From contig CAJTRV010000004.1 of NCBI GenBank assembly GCA_910578855.1, forward strand, positions 1 through 64,000: a DNA stretch of 64,000 bases. Direction: 5' to 3'. Of the stretch, positions 35,137 through 43,559 are shown in pieces. This DNA comes from an uncultured Bacilli bacterium (GTDB lineage: Bacteria; Bacillota_I; Bacilli_A; RF39; UBA660). Position numbers and translations under genes: made by a program. The notes beneath the pieces were generated by a model that saw only the letters and a program-made list of their open reading frames with translations, searched no databases and had not been told where the DNA came from. The first letter of the stretch is position 1, and each line of letters starts with the position of its first letter.

Positions 35137-36369
35137 TTATTCATTAAAAATTCCTTTTAACATATTGGATACCGCAACAAAAATAGCTGATATTCGATAC
35201 CAAGTAGCAAAGTTAACAATTCCTGTAACTGGTAGATTAAAAACACGTTGAAATACCTTTACGGCCTCGATCGTATCTGGGCCATATATTCCATTGGCCT
35301 TTTGAATGGAAGGAATAGCAGGATAACTCCCTCTAATTTTATTCAATGCATTTTGTAATAGTTGAACTTCTTCACCACATGCCCCTTCTGTCAAATTATA
35401 ACCTGGAAACGAAGTTGGCAACCCTGGGACAATTTCAGCTGTAACAAGCTCGATGGTATTTCCATAATAATAACGAACAATTTGTAGAGAATTATAACCT
35501 TGGTCCCCTAGTGACTTAGACCCCCACTGACTAAGCCAACCTTCTCGCACTACATTAATTCCATCACTATATTGGGCAAAAAAAGGATAAGAACGTCCAG
35601 GAAATTTTAAATATTCCATAAATACTTCATCGACTACATTAGATATGGTATCAAAAATTGTTCGATTATGAGAATATTTTTGATCATATGCAGTCGAAGA
35701 GGTAATCGTAAAATTATACCCTTTAGAGTAATACCATTCCGTATAGACCCGATTTAAAGTAAATGATACAATCGCATGGACATTGGCCTTTAGTGTTTCT
35801 CTAGGCCAACTAGGATAAATTTCTGACGATGTGACATTCTTGATATAATCTGAAAATGATACATAATAATTTGGAGCATAAGTATCCGTAGGAATTCCAT
35901 CATGAACAATAATATATTCGGGAATGACAACCCGGGGTAATACCTTAGATTCCAATGATCCTATCTCTGGATGTTCAACAATTTTGGGAACTTCATTGTC
36001 CCATATCGTTGGTGGTGGGACAATTGTTGTTATCTTTCCTGATCCCCCTGTTGTTGTACTGAGATATACATCCTGAATCGATGTAATACCAGCATAAACT
36101 TGAACCCCGAGAACGGTTCCGGTTCCAAGGCCATCTTTGGTTACGGTAACATTATACGTCTCCCAAGGTTGAACTATCGTCTGTGGTTCTAAAGAGTATT
36201 CGATATTAGGTGCTTCAAGAGCAATCGCCTCCGTCCTTCCAGATTCATCAGTAACAACATTAATATTGGTATTATTTCCACTAATATTCACTCTGGCCCC
36301 CATTAATGGTTGCGCAACATTATCTACAAACACATTCACAACCAAATGTCCAATTGCCATAACACTCAA
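35137..36369 (-). CDS. SpoIID/LytB-domain protein with peptidoglycan-binding domain
   Basis: 410 aa. An N-terminal beta-rich domain (about 5-110) has the pattern of carboxypeptidase-regulatory/Ig-like folds (LMGARVNISGN, DESGRTEAI). The middle (about 175-310) resembles SpoIID/LytB: SFSDYIKNVTSSEIYPSWPR and ANVHAIVSFTLNRVY. The end (about 335-400) is a PG_binding_1 domain with GIYGPDTIEAVKVFQ. SpoIID cleaves glycan strands during engulfment. The catalytic Glu position appears retained in TSSEIYP. No signal peptide is seen, which fits a mother-cell spore protein. The gene is divergent from a LysM gene. Confidence 0.75.
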   Translation of the reverse strand: MSVMAIGHLVVNVFVDNVAQPLMGARVNISGNNTNINVVTDESGRTEAIALEAPNIEYSLEPQTIVQPWETYNVTVTKDGLGTGTVLGVQVYAGITSIQDVYLSTTTGGSGKITTIVPPPTIWDNEVPKIVEHPEIGSLESKVLPRVVIPEYIIVHDGIPTDTYAPNYYVSFSDYIKNVTSSEIYPSWPRETLKANVHAIVSFTLNRVYTEWYYSKGYNFTITSSTAYDQKYSHNRTIFDTISNVVDEVFMEYLKFPGRSYPFFAQYSDGINVVREGWLSQWGSKSLGDQGYNSLQIVRYYYGNTIELVTAEIVPGLPTSFPGYNLTEGACGEEVQLLQNALNKIRGSYPAIPSIQKANGIYGPDTIEAVKVFQRVFNLPVTGIVNFATWYRISAIFVAVSNMLKGIFNE

Positions 36370-36478
36370 ATCCTTTCTTTCTATAATTCAATATATGTTT
36401 TTTAACAACTAATATCATTAAAAGACAACATTTTTCATCTTTCTAATATAATACAAGTAATAGAGATGGGGTTATAAA

Positions 36479-37492
36479 ATGAATGATAACAAAAAATACT
36501 TTGTTCACCAAGAAACGGTTTCATCACTAGAAAATATGTATTTTAATGATGTAATTACGATGATTCAACATCAACTTAAAACATTAGGTTATTATGATGT
36601 CAGCATTACCGGTAGCTACGACCACAATACCAAAACAGCAATCAAAAATTTTCAGACAGATCACCATTTAAAAAACGATGGTACGCTCAATGATCAAACC
36701 TGGGATACACTTTACTCTAACAGAAATAATTTAGAGCGCCAAGTAGCGGAACGCCAAACAAGACCGGTTCTTAGACTCGGTAGTACTGGCCCATATGTAA
36801 CGGAGTTACAAACAATTTTAAAAAATCTTCTTTACTATACTGGTACCATTGATGGTAATTTCGGAAATACTACTGCTCTCGCAGTCAAAACATTTCAGAC
36901 GAATAATCACTTAACACCAGATGGTGTTGTCGGTCGAGATACTTGGAGTGCCCTTTCGACGCTATATTCACCACTGGCTATCTGTGATGACAACGAAAAT
37001 GGAAATGGGAATAATCCAATTTCTTATACAGTGGTGGCCGGGGACTCCTTATGGAGTATTGCCAAACGATTTAATACTACCGTTGAGGCAATTAAACAAT
37101 TAAATCAATTAACGAGTGATGTTATTTATGTTGGTCAGCAACTTCTCATCCCGAGCGGCAATGATAATGGAACACCGCCAACTTATACCCTATATACGGT
37201 GGTAGCTGGTGATTCTCTATGGAATATTGCCAAACGATTTAATACCACCGTTGAAGAGATTAAAAGCCTCAATAATCTGACAAGTAACCTATTAACTATC
37301 GGTCAACAATTAAAGATCCCATCAGATACTTCAAATGTCATCACCTATACAGTAATTGCTGGGGATACATTATGGAAAATAGCTCAAAAATTTAATACTA
37401 CTGTAAATACATTAAAAAGCTTTAACAATCTTACCAATGACACTTTAAATATTGGTCAGCAATTAAGAATCCCAATCAATCGTAACGAATAA
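36479..37492 (+). CDS. Peptidoglycan-binding protein: two PG_binding_1 and three LysM domains
   Basis: 337 aa. Two PG_binding_1 repeats (about 22-80 and 98-160; GSYDHNTKTAIKNFQ and GNFGNTTALAVKTFQ) are followed by three LysM repeats (about 180-225, 238-282, 290-333), each starting YTVVAGDSLW or close to it. There is no catalytic domain and no signal peptide. Such leaderless LysM proteins are frequent in spore coats and cortex, but this is inference. The LysM repeats are closely related to each other, suggesting recent duplication. Its own TATAAT lies at 36447-36452. Confidence 0.85.
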   Translation: MNDNKKYFVHQETVSSLENMYFNDVITMIQHQLKTLGYYDVSITGSYDHNTKTAIKNFQTDHHLKNDGTLNDQTWDTLYSNRNNLERQVAERQTRPVLRLGSTGPYVTELQTILKNLLYYTGTIDGNFGNTTALAVKTFQTNNHLTPDGVVGRDTWSALSTLYSPLAICDDNENGNGNNPISYTVVAGDSLWSIAKRFNTTVEAIKQLNQLTSDVIYVGQQLLIPSGNDNGTPPTYTLYTVVAGDSLWNIAKRFNTTVEEIKSLNNLTSNLLTIGQQLKIPSDTSNVITYTVIAGDTLWKIAQKFNTTVNTLKSFNNLTNDTLNIGQQLRIPINRNE

Positions 37493-37518
37493 AAAATACC
37501 ATCGAAATGGTATTTTTT
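37491..37518. terminator. Bidirectional terminator
   Basis: AAAAATACCAT/ATGGTATTTTT with loop CGAA, between two convergent LysM genes. Confidence 0.85.
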
Positions 37519-37523
37519 GTTTC

Positions 37524-38492
37524 TTATATAATTAATCGTTGGCCTGGATAAATTCTATTGGGATTATCTCCAATCGTTGCTTTATTCTTATTATAAATAG
37601 TCTGCCATGTCGTCCCAAATTGTTTGGCAATTTTAGATAAATTATCGCCTTTTTTTACAATATAAACAGTTGGTTCAACTGCAGTAGATGGCAAGATTAG
37701 TACTTGACCTGGATAGATTAGATTGGGATTTTTAATATGATTCAATGCTACTAATGTCGCAACAGTTGTTTGGTACCTACTTGCAATCGTCGATAAGTTA
37801 TCACCAGCTTTTACGACATATGTTTTCTGATTAGTTGGTGGTTCATCTGGATCAGTTGGTTCTGTTGATTCATCTAGGTGGTTTAATCCTCGTTCTTTTA
37901 TGATCATAGGATAATCTAGATAAGCAATATCACGATCGACTCGACCATTAATTCCGGAAATACTTCCATCACTCGTATACTGCCACATACCAAATGGTTT
38001 ATCATAAGTAGGAAGATTACTCCATTGTGCCAACCACTTATCATAGCGATCTAATTTAGGTGAATTTAATTTTGATTGAAAAAAGGCTTTGCTCGAATAT
38101 ATTCCTACATAGTATCCAGCCTGCTCTATTTTATCACAAAATGTTTGACACATTTTTACCAGCATTTCATTACTATTTTGGTCGGTATAAGAGTTAGCCT
38201 CAATATCATAATAAATCGGATATTCTAGTCGGTAATTCTTAGCCAATCGTAAAGCATGATCTGCTTCACTACTCGCTTCAGCTGTTCCCCTGGCGTAACT
38301 AAATAAATAGATTCCAAAGGGAATCCCTAACCGAGTACATTCTGAAGCATTACGGTGGAACTTTGTATCATCTTGACTAGTACGATCAACACCATAACCA
38401 CATCTTAAAATAGCAAAATCAACTTGATCTTTAACTTTTTCCCAATCGATATCACCTTGGTAATAAGAAACATCAATTCCTTGCTTTTCCAT
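37524..38492 (-). CDS. GH25 lysozyme-like muramidase with two LysM domains
   Basis: 322 aa. GH25 domain (about 3-195): opening [17 protein letters not shown] with the catalytic Asp, the DIEAN motif near residue 98 carrying catalytic Asp/Glu, and [12 protein letters not shown] near 170. Two LysM repeats follow (about 228-272 and 278-322). It hydrolyses the MurNAc-GlcNAc bond. No signal peptide is visible, as for several spore-associated or phage muramidases. The start is ATG 38492 with AAAGGAG 6 nt upstream; a TTG two codons earlier is in frame. No phage genes adjoin it. Confidence 0.9.
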   Translation of the reverse strand: MEKQGIDVSYYQGDIDWEKVKDQVDFAILRCGYGVDRTSQDDTKFHRNASECTRLGIPFGIYLFSYARGTAEASSEADHALRLAKNYRLEYPIYYDIEANSYTDQNSNEMLVKMCQTFCDKIEQAGYYVGIYSSKAFFQSKLNSPKLDRYDKWLAQWSNLPTYDKPFGMWQYTSDGSISGINGRVDRDIAYLDYPMIIKERGLNHLDESTEPTDPDEPPTNQKTYVVKAGDNLSTIASRYQTTVATLVALNHIKNPNLIYPGQVLILPSTAVEPTVYIVKKGDNLSKIAKQFGTTWQTIYNKNKATIGDNPNRIYPGQRLII

Positions 38493-38554
38493 ATACAACT
38501 CCTTTCGTTATTATAGTATACGAATGAAATAATATAAGAGTAAGGAAGTCAAAC

Positions 38555-38577
38555 TAAAAAAGAAGGAATAACCTTCT
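38555..38577 (-). terminator. Terminator after the 139-aa gene
   Basis: On the minus strand AGAAGG/CCTTCT with a 5-nt loop, then six T. Confidence 0.7.
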
Positions 38578-38995
38578 ATTTTTGAATCATGTTTAATAAA
38601 TTGATTTTAAAAATGTCTTTTTCCGCATGTTCTTTCGAAACCATAACACCCTTGTAAGTAACCAATTCCGATTGATGACCTTCTGCTAAAATATCTTCCG
38701 GTGTAATCGTATCTAACATAATAATATGATCTGCTTCATAAACGTGATAATGTAATTTAATATCACCATGGACTTTAGAAAACATGGAATCCGTTGGCAA
38801 TTTTAATTCATAAGTTACAGTTCCTTTGCTTTGATTGGTAGAAACAATTTCTCCTAGAAAAATACCAGTTTTTAGTTTTGGATAAAATTCGAAATATAAT
38901 TTTTTATAGGCTAACATATTATACTTTTTTAAAGAACGTTCAAGCTTCTTAAATTCATTTTCATTGACATAGTCAAATACGTAAGCACCCTTCAT
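38576..38995 (-). CDS. Hypothetical protein, 139 aa
   Basis: Not recognised. Small soluble alpha/beta protein without signal peptide or cysteines. The N-terminal half is basic (KKLERSLKKYNMLAYKKLYF). The C-terminal half is more acidic, with HYHVYEADHIIMLDTITPEDIL. The strand-rich centre (GIFLGEIVSTNQSKGTVTYEL) looks like a small beta barrel. GAAGGTGAAATATA precedes the ATG. It has its own terminator, so it is probably monocistronic. Confidence 0.55.
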   Translation of the reverse strand: MKGAYVFDYVNENEFKKLERSLKKYNMLAYKKLYFEFYPKLKTGIFLGEIVSTNQSKGTVTYELKLPTDSMFSKVHGDIKLHYHVYEADHIIMLDTITPEDILAEGHQSELVTYKGVMVSKEHAEKDIFKINLLNMIQK

Positions 38996-39071
38996 TATAT
39001 TTCACCTTCCCCATGCATCTACTATTTTCTATCGTACTTAAATGATAACATGATTACTGGTTTTTGTCAAA

Positions 39072-39097
39072 CAAAAAAAGGAAAGATTCCTTTCCTT
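39072..39097 (-). terminator. Terminator after the 557-aa lipoprotein-like gene
   Basis: On the minus strand AGGAAAG/CTTTCCT with a 4-nt loop, then seven T. Confidence 0.8.
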
Positions 39098-39115
39098 TAG
39101 AAACTTGAATAACAA

Positions 39116-40789
39116 CTATCGTGACATTCCACCAGTAGATGCTTCTACTTGAACAGGAGTGCCATCAGATAAATACCAGTTACCATCAGCACCCATAATC
39201 AAGTCACTATAATAAACTTCCTCAGTCGTCGTTGTAGTAGTTGCACTATTACTATTTTCATTTGGTTGCGACTGTCCACCATTATTTGGAAGCACATTAC
39301 CACTATCGAAACCTGGATAATAGTTGTCTTGTGTATCTTGATTATTATCTATAACATTATCGTCCTCAGGTGGCGTTATGTTATTTTTAACAGAATTATA
39401 TCCTAACATATAATTAGAATCACTTGATTGTGGTGGCAACCCTGCAAGTGCATCATTTGCCCCACGTTGAACTAATTGTTCAACTGTTTCTTTATTTGAC
39501 TGTTGATTGTTTTCATCATGAAAACCGGTATCCACTTCTTGACCTTTATGTTCATTATAATCAGCTACACCTGCATTAATCGTCGTTTTTCCAGTCTTTG
39601 GATCAGTTCGCAAATTTTTATAATCCTCCGCTGTCATCTGACTACCTTTTTGTTTTTTCATTGCTTCTGTATATTCATGTGAATCACTTGCTTGCGAAGC
39701 AATTTCACTAGCATTTTTCTTATTTTCAACTTTTACTTTACTAATTTCAATCGCGATTTCTTTTAAAGATTTACCACCATCAGACTTTGATTCATCAGTT
39801 GCTTTTTCAATTTCAATCATCTCAGTAATATTTTCTAATATTGATGTGAAAGCACTGGAATAACTAGAATGATTTTCTTCAATAAAATCCGTATTTTCTG
39901 TTCTTTCAGCACATGCTTTATCGAGATGATCAATGAAAGTATTTCGAACAGTTTGATTAATATCCTTATAGCTATGAAAATACTGAGCGTAACTTGTTGC
40001 AACGAACATAGCCATTTCACTATAACCAGCTGATCCATTTTGAATTTTATCTAAGGTCTTTACCAATTCATCACGATTTTCATTACTTCGTTCTGTATTC
40101 AATTTTTGATACAATGCTTGTAACTCATTTAACATCTTCGCATCATATTTTTTCGGAAATATACTAGACCAATCCACTTTGAATTGATTAGTCATCAACC
40201 CAGTATTCAATGATTGTCTATATTCCTCAAGGTATTTCAACGCATCCGCTCTATTAGATACAAACTCAGAAATATTTAATGATTTAATTCTAGCATCAGT
40301 TTTTGCTTCAAAACCAGCTAATATTGAATAAAATGCTAACTTATCATTAGAAAACCGTCCCTCTTCTAACAATCCATTTTCACCTAATAACTTCTTAATA
40401 CTAATTCCTTGATCAATTAGCGTTTGGTCTGCTAAAGCATTACGGCTCCAATAATCCTCATCAAACAAAACAATATTATTTTTATCTGAACCTGGTTCTT
40501 TATCTTTACTATCATTTCCACAACCAGTCAAGGAAACCGCAATTGCTCCAATTAGTCCCACTGGAACTAGTATTTTTACAAGTACTCCATACTTTTCTTT
40601 AATTTTACTGACAATATTTTCCCGAACACCCTGTTGCTTTTTATAGTCCTTCACAATTTTATTAATTTTAGTTAATGCTCCATTCGAAAAATCATTTAGT
40701 TCAAGTTTCGAAAAGGCTTCCAACACATTTTCCCCGCGATCGAGTGTTCGTTGTAAAGCTGCAATTATGGACATTTCATATGCATTCAT
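39116..40789 (-). CDS. Large lipoprotein-like envelope protein, 557 aa
   Basis: Function unknown. It begins with about 68 residues of soluble helical sequence, then one hydrophobic segment (about 69-88) that ends in a lipobox, LTGCG. A normal lipoprotein signal is under 30 residues, so either this is an unusually long leader or the segment is a plain membrane anchor. The outside part is helical to about 380, then low-complexity, rich in Asn, Gln, Asp, Ser and Thr, with a run of six Thr. It ends with a small GNWYLSDGTPV-type motif. It lies 14 nt downstream of another membrane-anchored protein and is probably cotranscribed with it. Confidence 0.6.
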   Translation of the reverse strand: MNAYEMSIIAALQRTLDRGENVLEAFSKLELNDFSNGALTKINKIVKDYKKQQGVRENIVSKIKEKYGVLVKILVPVGLIGAIAVSLTGCGNDSKDKEPGSDKNNIVLFDEDYWSRNALADQTLIDQGISIKKLLGENGLLEEGRFSNDKLAFYSILAGFEAKTDARIKSLNISEFVSNRADALKYLEEYRQSLNTGLMTNQFKVDWSSIFPKKYDAKMLNELQALYQKLNTERSNENRDELVKTLDKIQNGSAGYSEMAMFVATSYAQYFHSYKDINQTVRNTFIDHLDKACAERTENTDFIEENHSSYSSAFTSILENITEMIEIEKATDESKSDGGKSLKEIAIEISKVKVENKKNASEIASQASDSHEYTEAMKKQKGSQMTAEDYKNLRTDPKTGKTTINAGVADYNEHKGQEVDTGFHDENNQQSNKETVEQLVQRGANDALAGLPPQSSDSNYMLGYNSVKNNITPPEDDNVIDNNQDTQDNYYPGFDSGNVLPNNGGQSQPNENSNSATTTTTTEEVYYSDLIMGADGNWYLSDGTPVQVEASTGGMSR

Positions 40790-40803
40790 CTAAACCCCTC
40801 CTT

Positions 40804-42156
40804 CTATTTTTCTTTCTTCTCGCCGGTCCATTCATAACCGTCGTTGATTAAATTTTTATCGTCACACTTGCTCCATTTTTCATCACGCCATCCGCTCTTA
40901 ATAGATCGTGTTCGGTAACGATAATACTTTGTATTAACAGGAACTTTGACCGTTCCATAAATTGGTTCGGTTGTTTTTTCGACCCGTTGTGATGTACCAT
41001 AATCTACAATCACCTTAATGGTTGTATAAACAGGTGTTGACTTCGTCTCCCATTTTGTACATACCGTTTGCGTTTTAGTAACTTCGTACTTTTGACATGT
41101 TTTTTGAGCCCATATCTGATATTCTCCAAAAGAACAATTACCACAATGCTCTGGGACATCTGAAATCCAATACCAATACTCAGTATCACTAAAAGTTAAC
41201 TCGTCTCTACTTCCAACCTTTTTTCTAACCCCTGTATCAGTAAATTTTGTATATTTATACTCACCAGTTCCCACTTCCTGAGTTTTCGTTGCTGTACATA
41301 CTTTTTTCTGTTCAGTACCAATTTGAATTTGTTTATCACCATAAATTGGCTTATTTTTATCTTTATATGTAATGGTCTTGGTGATAATTCGTTCTCCAAT
41401 TTTAACCGTCTCATTTTTATAAGTAACTTCGTTTTTCGTTTCAACATCAGTTAAATCATCTTCATACTTTGGTGATGTTGACCAGCTTGACCAGTTACCC
41501 CAATCAGTATAGGAAGCCTTTACCGTCTTAACATACTTACAAATAAATTCTTTTTGACCTGGTGTTGGCGTTGGTTTTGGTTTATTTGTCGGAGTTGGTG
41601 TCGGTTTTGGTTTACTAGTTGGCGTTGGTGTTTTACTAGGCTTACTGGTTGGTGCTGGAGTTGCCTTTGATGGTAAGATCGCTGGTGTTTTCACATCCTT
41701 TTCATCTTTTTCACAGATGGTCGTCTTACAATAATCATAACATCCCATGTAAACTAATAAATAATTTTCTTGTTCAGTACATTTCAAGTTGACCTTCATG
41801 ATATACTCTTCATCCATCTTCGTAATTTCTACATAAGAAGCCGTATTATCACATGATCTTCCTTTACTATCGGTAAATGGTAACACAATTTTCTTGTCTA
41901 ACATTTCACCTAATGTCATCGACACTTTATCCCCAACTTTTTGTGGCAATCGCGGCGTCGTATAATAACTCTTTGCTGAATCTTTCATCATTAAAATGTT
42001 TTCATTAAAGATTCGATCATATAAAGGTGTTAACGCATCCTTTACAAATTGTTTTGATGGAAATAAATAAATTAAAATAAATACAAACAGTACTACAAAT
42101 AAAATCTGTAATACAATATCCTTAATTGAAAAACTATCTTTACGTTCTTGATACAT
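40804..42156 (-). CDS. Membrane-anchored surface protein with Pro-Thr-Lys spacer, 450 aa
   Basis: Function unknown. A short cytoplasmic tail, one transmembrane helix (about 16-35), a domain with four cysteines (about 80-165), a Pro/Thr/Lys/Ser spacer of about 40 residues (TPTPTNKPKPTPTP), and a second cysteine-bearing domain (about 210-450) rich in Trp and Tyr. The spacer is typical of wall-spanning regions. Repeated WSxW/GWRDEKWSKC elements resemble thrombospondin-type patterns only loosely. The start is ATG 42156 after GAGGGGGAG; the frame runs further upstream with no site. It is cotranscribed with the lipoprotein-like gene downstream. Confidence 0.65.
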   Translation of the reverse strand: MYQERKDSFSIKDIVLQILFVVLFVFILIYLFPSKQFVKDALTPLYDRIFNENILMMKDSAKSYYTTPRLPQKVGDKVSMTLGEMLDKKIVLPFTDSKGRSCDNTASYVEITKMDEEYIMKVNLKCTEQENYLLVYMGCYDYCKTTICEKDEKDVKTPAILPSKATPAPTSKPSKTPTPTSKPKPTPTPTNKPKPTPTPGQKEFICKYVKTVKASYTDWGNWSSWSTSPKYEDDLTDVETKNEVTYKNETVKIGERIITKTITYKDKNKPIYGDKQIQIGTEQKKVCTATKTQEVGTGEYKYTKFTDTGVRKKVGSRDELTFSDTEYWYWISDVPEHCGNCSFGEYQIWAQKTCQKYEVTKTQTVCTKWETKSTPVYTTIKVIVDYGTSQRVEKTTEPIYGTVKVPVNTKYYRYRTRSIKSGWRDEKWSKCDDKNLINDGYEWTGEKKEK

Positions 42157-42292
42157 AAAAACTCCCCCTCTTCTCAAATTATGTTCGCTATGATAACACA
42201 ACCGTCTATTCTTGTCAAGTGCCACACAATTCCAATTTTTTCTTATTTTTCAAACCATCACTTGTTAATAAATTATACCATATTTTAGGCTG

Positions 42293-42562
42293 TTAGTCAA
42301 TTTTGATTTGGACAATTGTACAACCATGATTATAGTAAAAACTCTTGTAATCGATTACCATTTTATGACTTCTTAATACTTCGTTGGTCGTGCTTCTTAA
42401 AATTCCATATCCAATTCCATGAATGATAACGATAATTGGTTGTTTTAACGTTCTTTGATCACGAATAAAATCCTGAATGGCTACTCTCGCCGTTTCCCGA
42501 TCATAACCATGTAAATCTAGTTTAGGAAAGCGATCAATAAAAATAACATCATTTAAATTCAT
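42293..42562 (-). CDS. Small Smr-domain protein, 89 aa
   Basis: A stand-alone Smr domain, the C-terminal nuclease-like fold of MutS2. The signature LDLHGYDRETA near residue 16 is followed by IIHGIGYGILR near 46, where family members have HGxGxGxLR. Stand-alone Smr proteins act as DNA nicking or RNA-cleaving enzymes in several systems. The ATG at 42562 lies inside the last codons of the sugar kinase (14-nt overlap), so translation is probably coupled. The longer frame upstream is just the kinase gene in another frame. Confidence 0.85.
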   Translation of the reverse strand: MNLNDVIFIDRFPKLDLHGYDRETARVAIQDFIRDQRTLKQPIIVIIHGIGYGILRSTTNEVLRSHKMVIDYKSFYYNHGCTIVQIKID

Positions 42563-43448
42563 AAAAATACTTCCGCATTTCTTCTTTTTCGGGCATCGAA
42601 GGCTTACTGCCAATGCGGGTTGCCGAAATGGCCCCAGCTAAATTACCGATTCTGAGGCAATCTTCAAACGGATAATGTTTGGCAATCGCATAAGTAAATG
42701 CCCCATGAAAAATATCACCTGCTCCAGTTGTATCTTTGGCCTCAACCGTAATAGATGGCATGATTTTGATCATTCCGTCATATTCATAAAGACAACCATG
42801 TGCTTCTAAAGTAATAACAATATTGGTTTGAAATCGTTGTTGTAAATAACGGAGATTATCAATTAACGTTTGATGATTTTCGTAATCAATAGTAATCCCA
42901 CTTACTTGCTCAGCAAAATCATGAGAACAAACAACATAGTCAACCAACGAACATAATTCCTGAATCTCAGGAGTGGACCTACCCGCATCGATAATTCCAA
43001 TTGCCTTCGGATACTGCTTTAACACCATCTTCGCATAGGCATATTCCTGACCATCAATTAAAATAATATCAGGTTCCACAGGATAACACGGTGCCTGGTA
43101 TTCTAACTGATCAGAGCGATATGTCAAAATTGTCCGTGACCCTGTTTCCGTATTGACAATTACCGTTGATGATGTTGTCGCCCCTGTCTCACTAAACGCT
43201 AAATAATCCGTATTGACATGGGCTTCCGTTAATTCCTGCTTAATCTTCTCTCCAAAACGGTCTTTTCCAACCACCCCAGCAAAGGCGACATCTAAGCCCC
43301 ATTTTCCTAGTAAATAGGCAGCATTACATGCCGGACCACCGCCACATTCAATTTGCTGTTTCACTCTATTTTTGGTATTTTCCTTAGGATAACCATCAAC
43401 GGGAATGGTCGTATCATAGGCAGCATGTCCAATTGCTAAAATTTTCAT
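42549..43448 (-). CDS. PfkB-family carbohydrate kinase
   Basis: 299 aa, ribokinase fold. The N-terminal signature is ECGGGPACNAAYLLGKWG (near 32-50). The C-terminal signature DTTGAGDIFHGAFTYAI (near 242-258) has the catalytic Asp in GAGD. It phosphorylates a sugar or nucleoside with ATP; the substrate cannot be fixed from the motifs. Adjacent genes (Smr protein, ppdK) do not narrow it. The start ATG follows GAGGTGGATCA. Confidence 0.88.
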   Translation of the reverse strand: MKILAIGHAAYDTTIPVDGYPKENTKNRVKQQIECGGGPACNAAYLLGKWGLDVAFAGVVGKDRFGEKIKQELTEAHVNTDYLAFSETGATTSSTVIVNTETGSRTILTYRSDQLEYQAPCYPVEPDIILIDGQEYAYAKMVLKQYPKAIGIIDAGRSTPEIQELCSLVDYVVCSHDFAEQVSGITIDYENHQTLIDNLRYLQQRFQTNIVITLEAHGCLYEYDGMIKIMPSITVEAKDTTGAGDIFHGAFTYAIAKHYPFEDCLRIGNLAGAISATRIGSKPSMPEKEEMRKYFYEFK

Positions 43449-43526
43449 TGATCCACCTCATCTTGTGTATCGTACTATTTACGATCTACTATTATTATTC
43501 TACCACAAAACTAATTATTACAGAAA

Positions 43527-43556
43527 AAAAGTGATCAAAATCATCACTTTTTTACA
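43527..43556. terminator. Terminator after ppdK
   Basis: AAAGTGAT/ATCACTTT with a 7-nt loop and T runs on both sides. It ends the ppdK transcript. Confidence 0.75.
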
Positions 43557-43559
43557 ACT

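Noticed and set aside
37524..38492. GH25 lysozyme as part of a prophage lysis cassette
   Set aside because: No holin, tail or portal genes nearby; LysM and SpoIID-type neighbours fit host or spore wall genes better.
41550..41660. Repeats in this stretch as a possible CRISPR-like or tandem array
   Set aside because: They encode a Pro/Thr/Lys wall spacer in a real gene; low-complexity coding DNA explains them.
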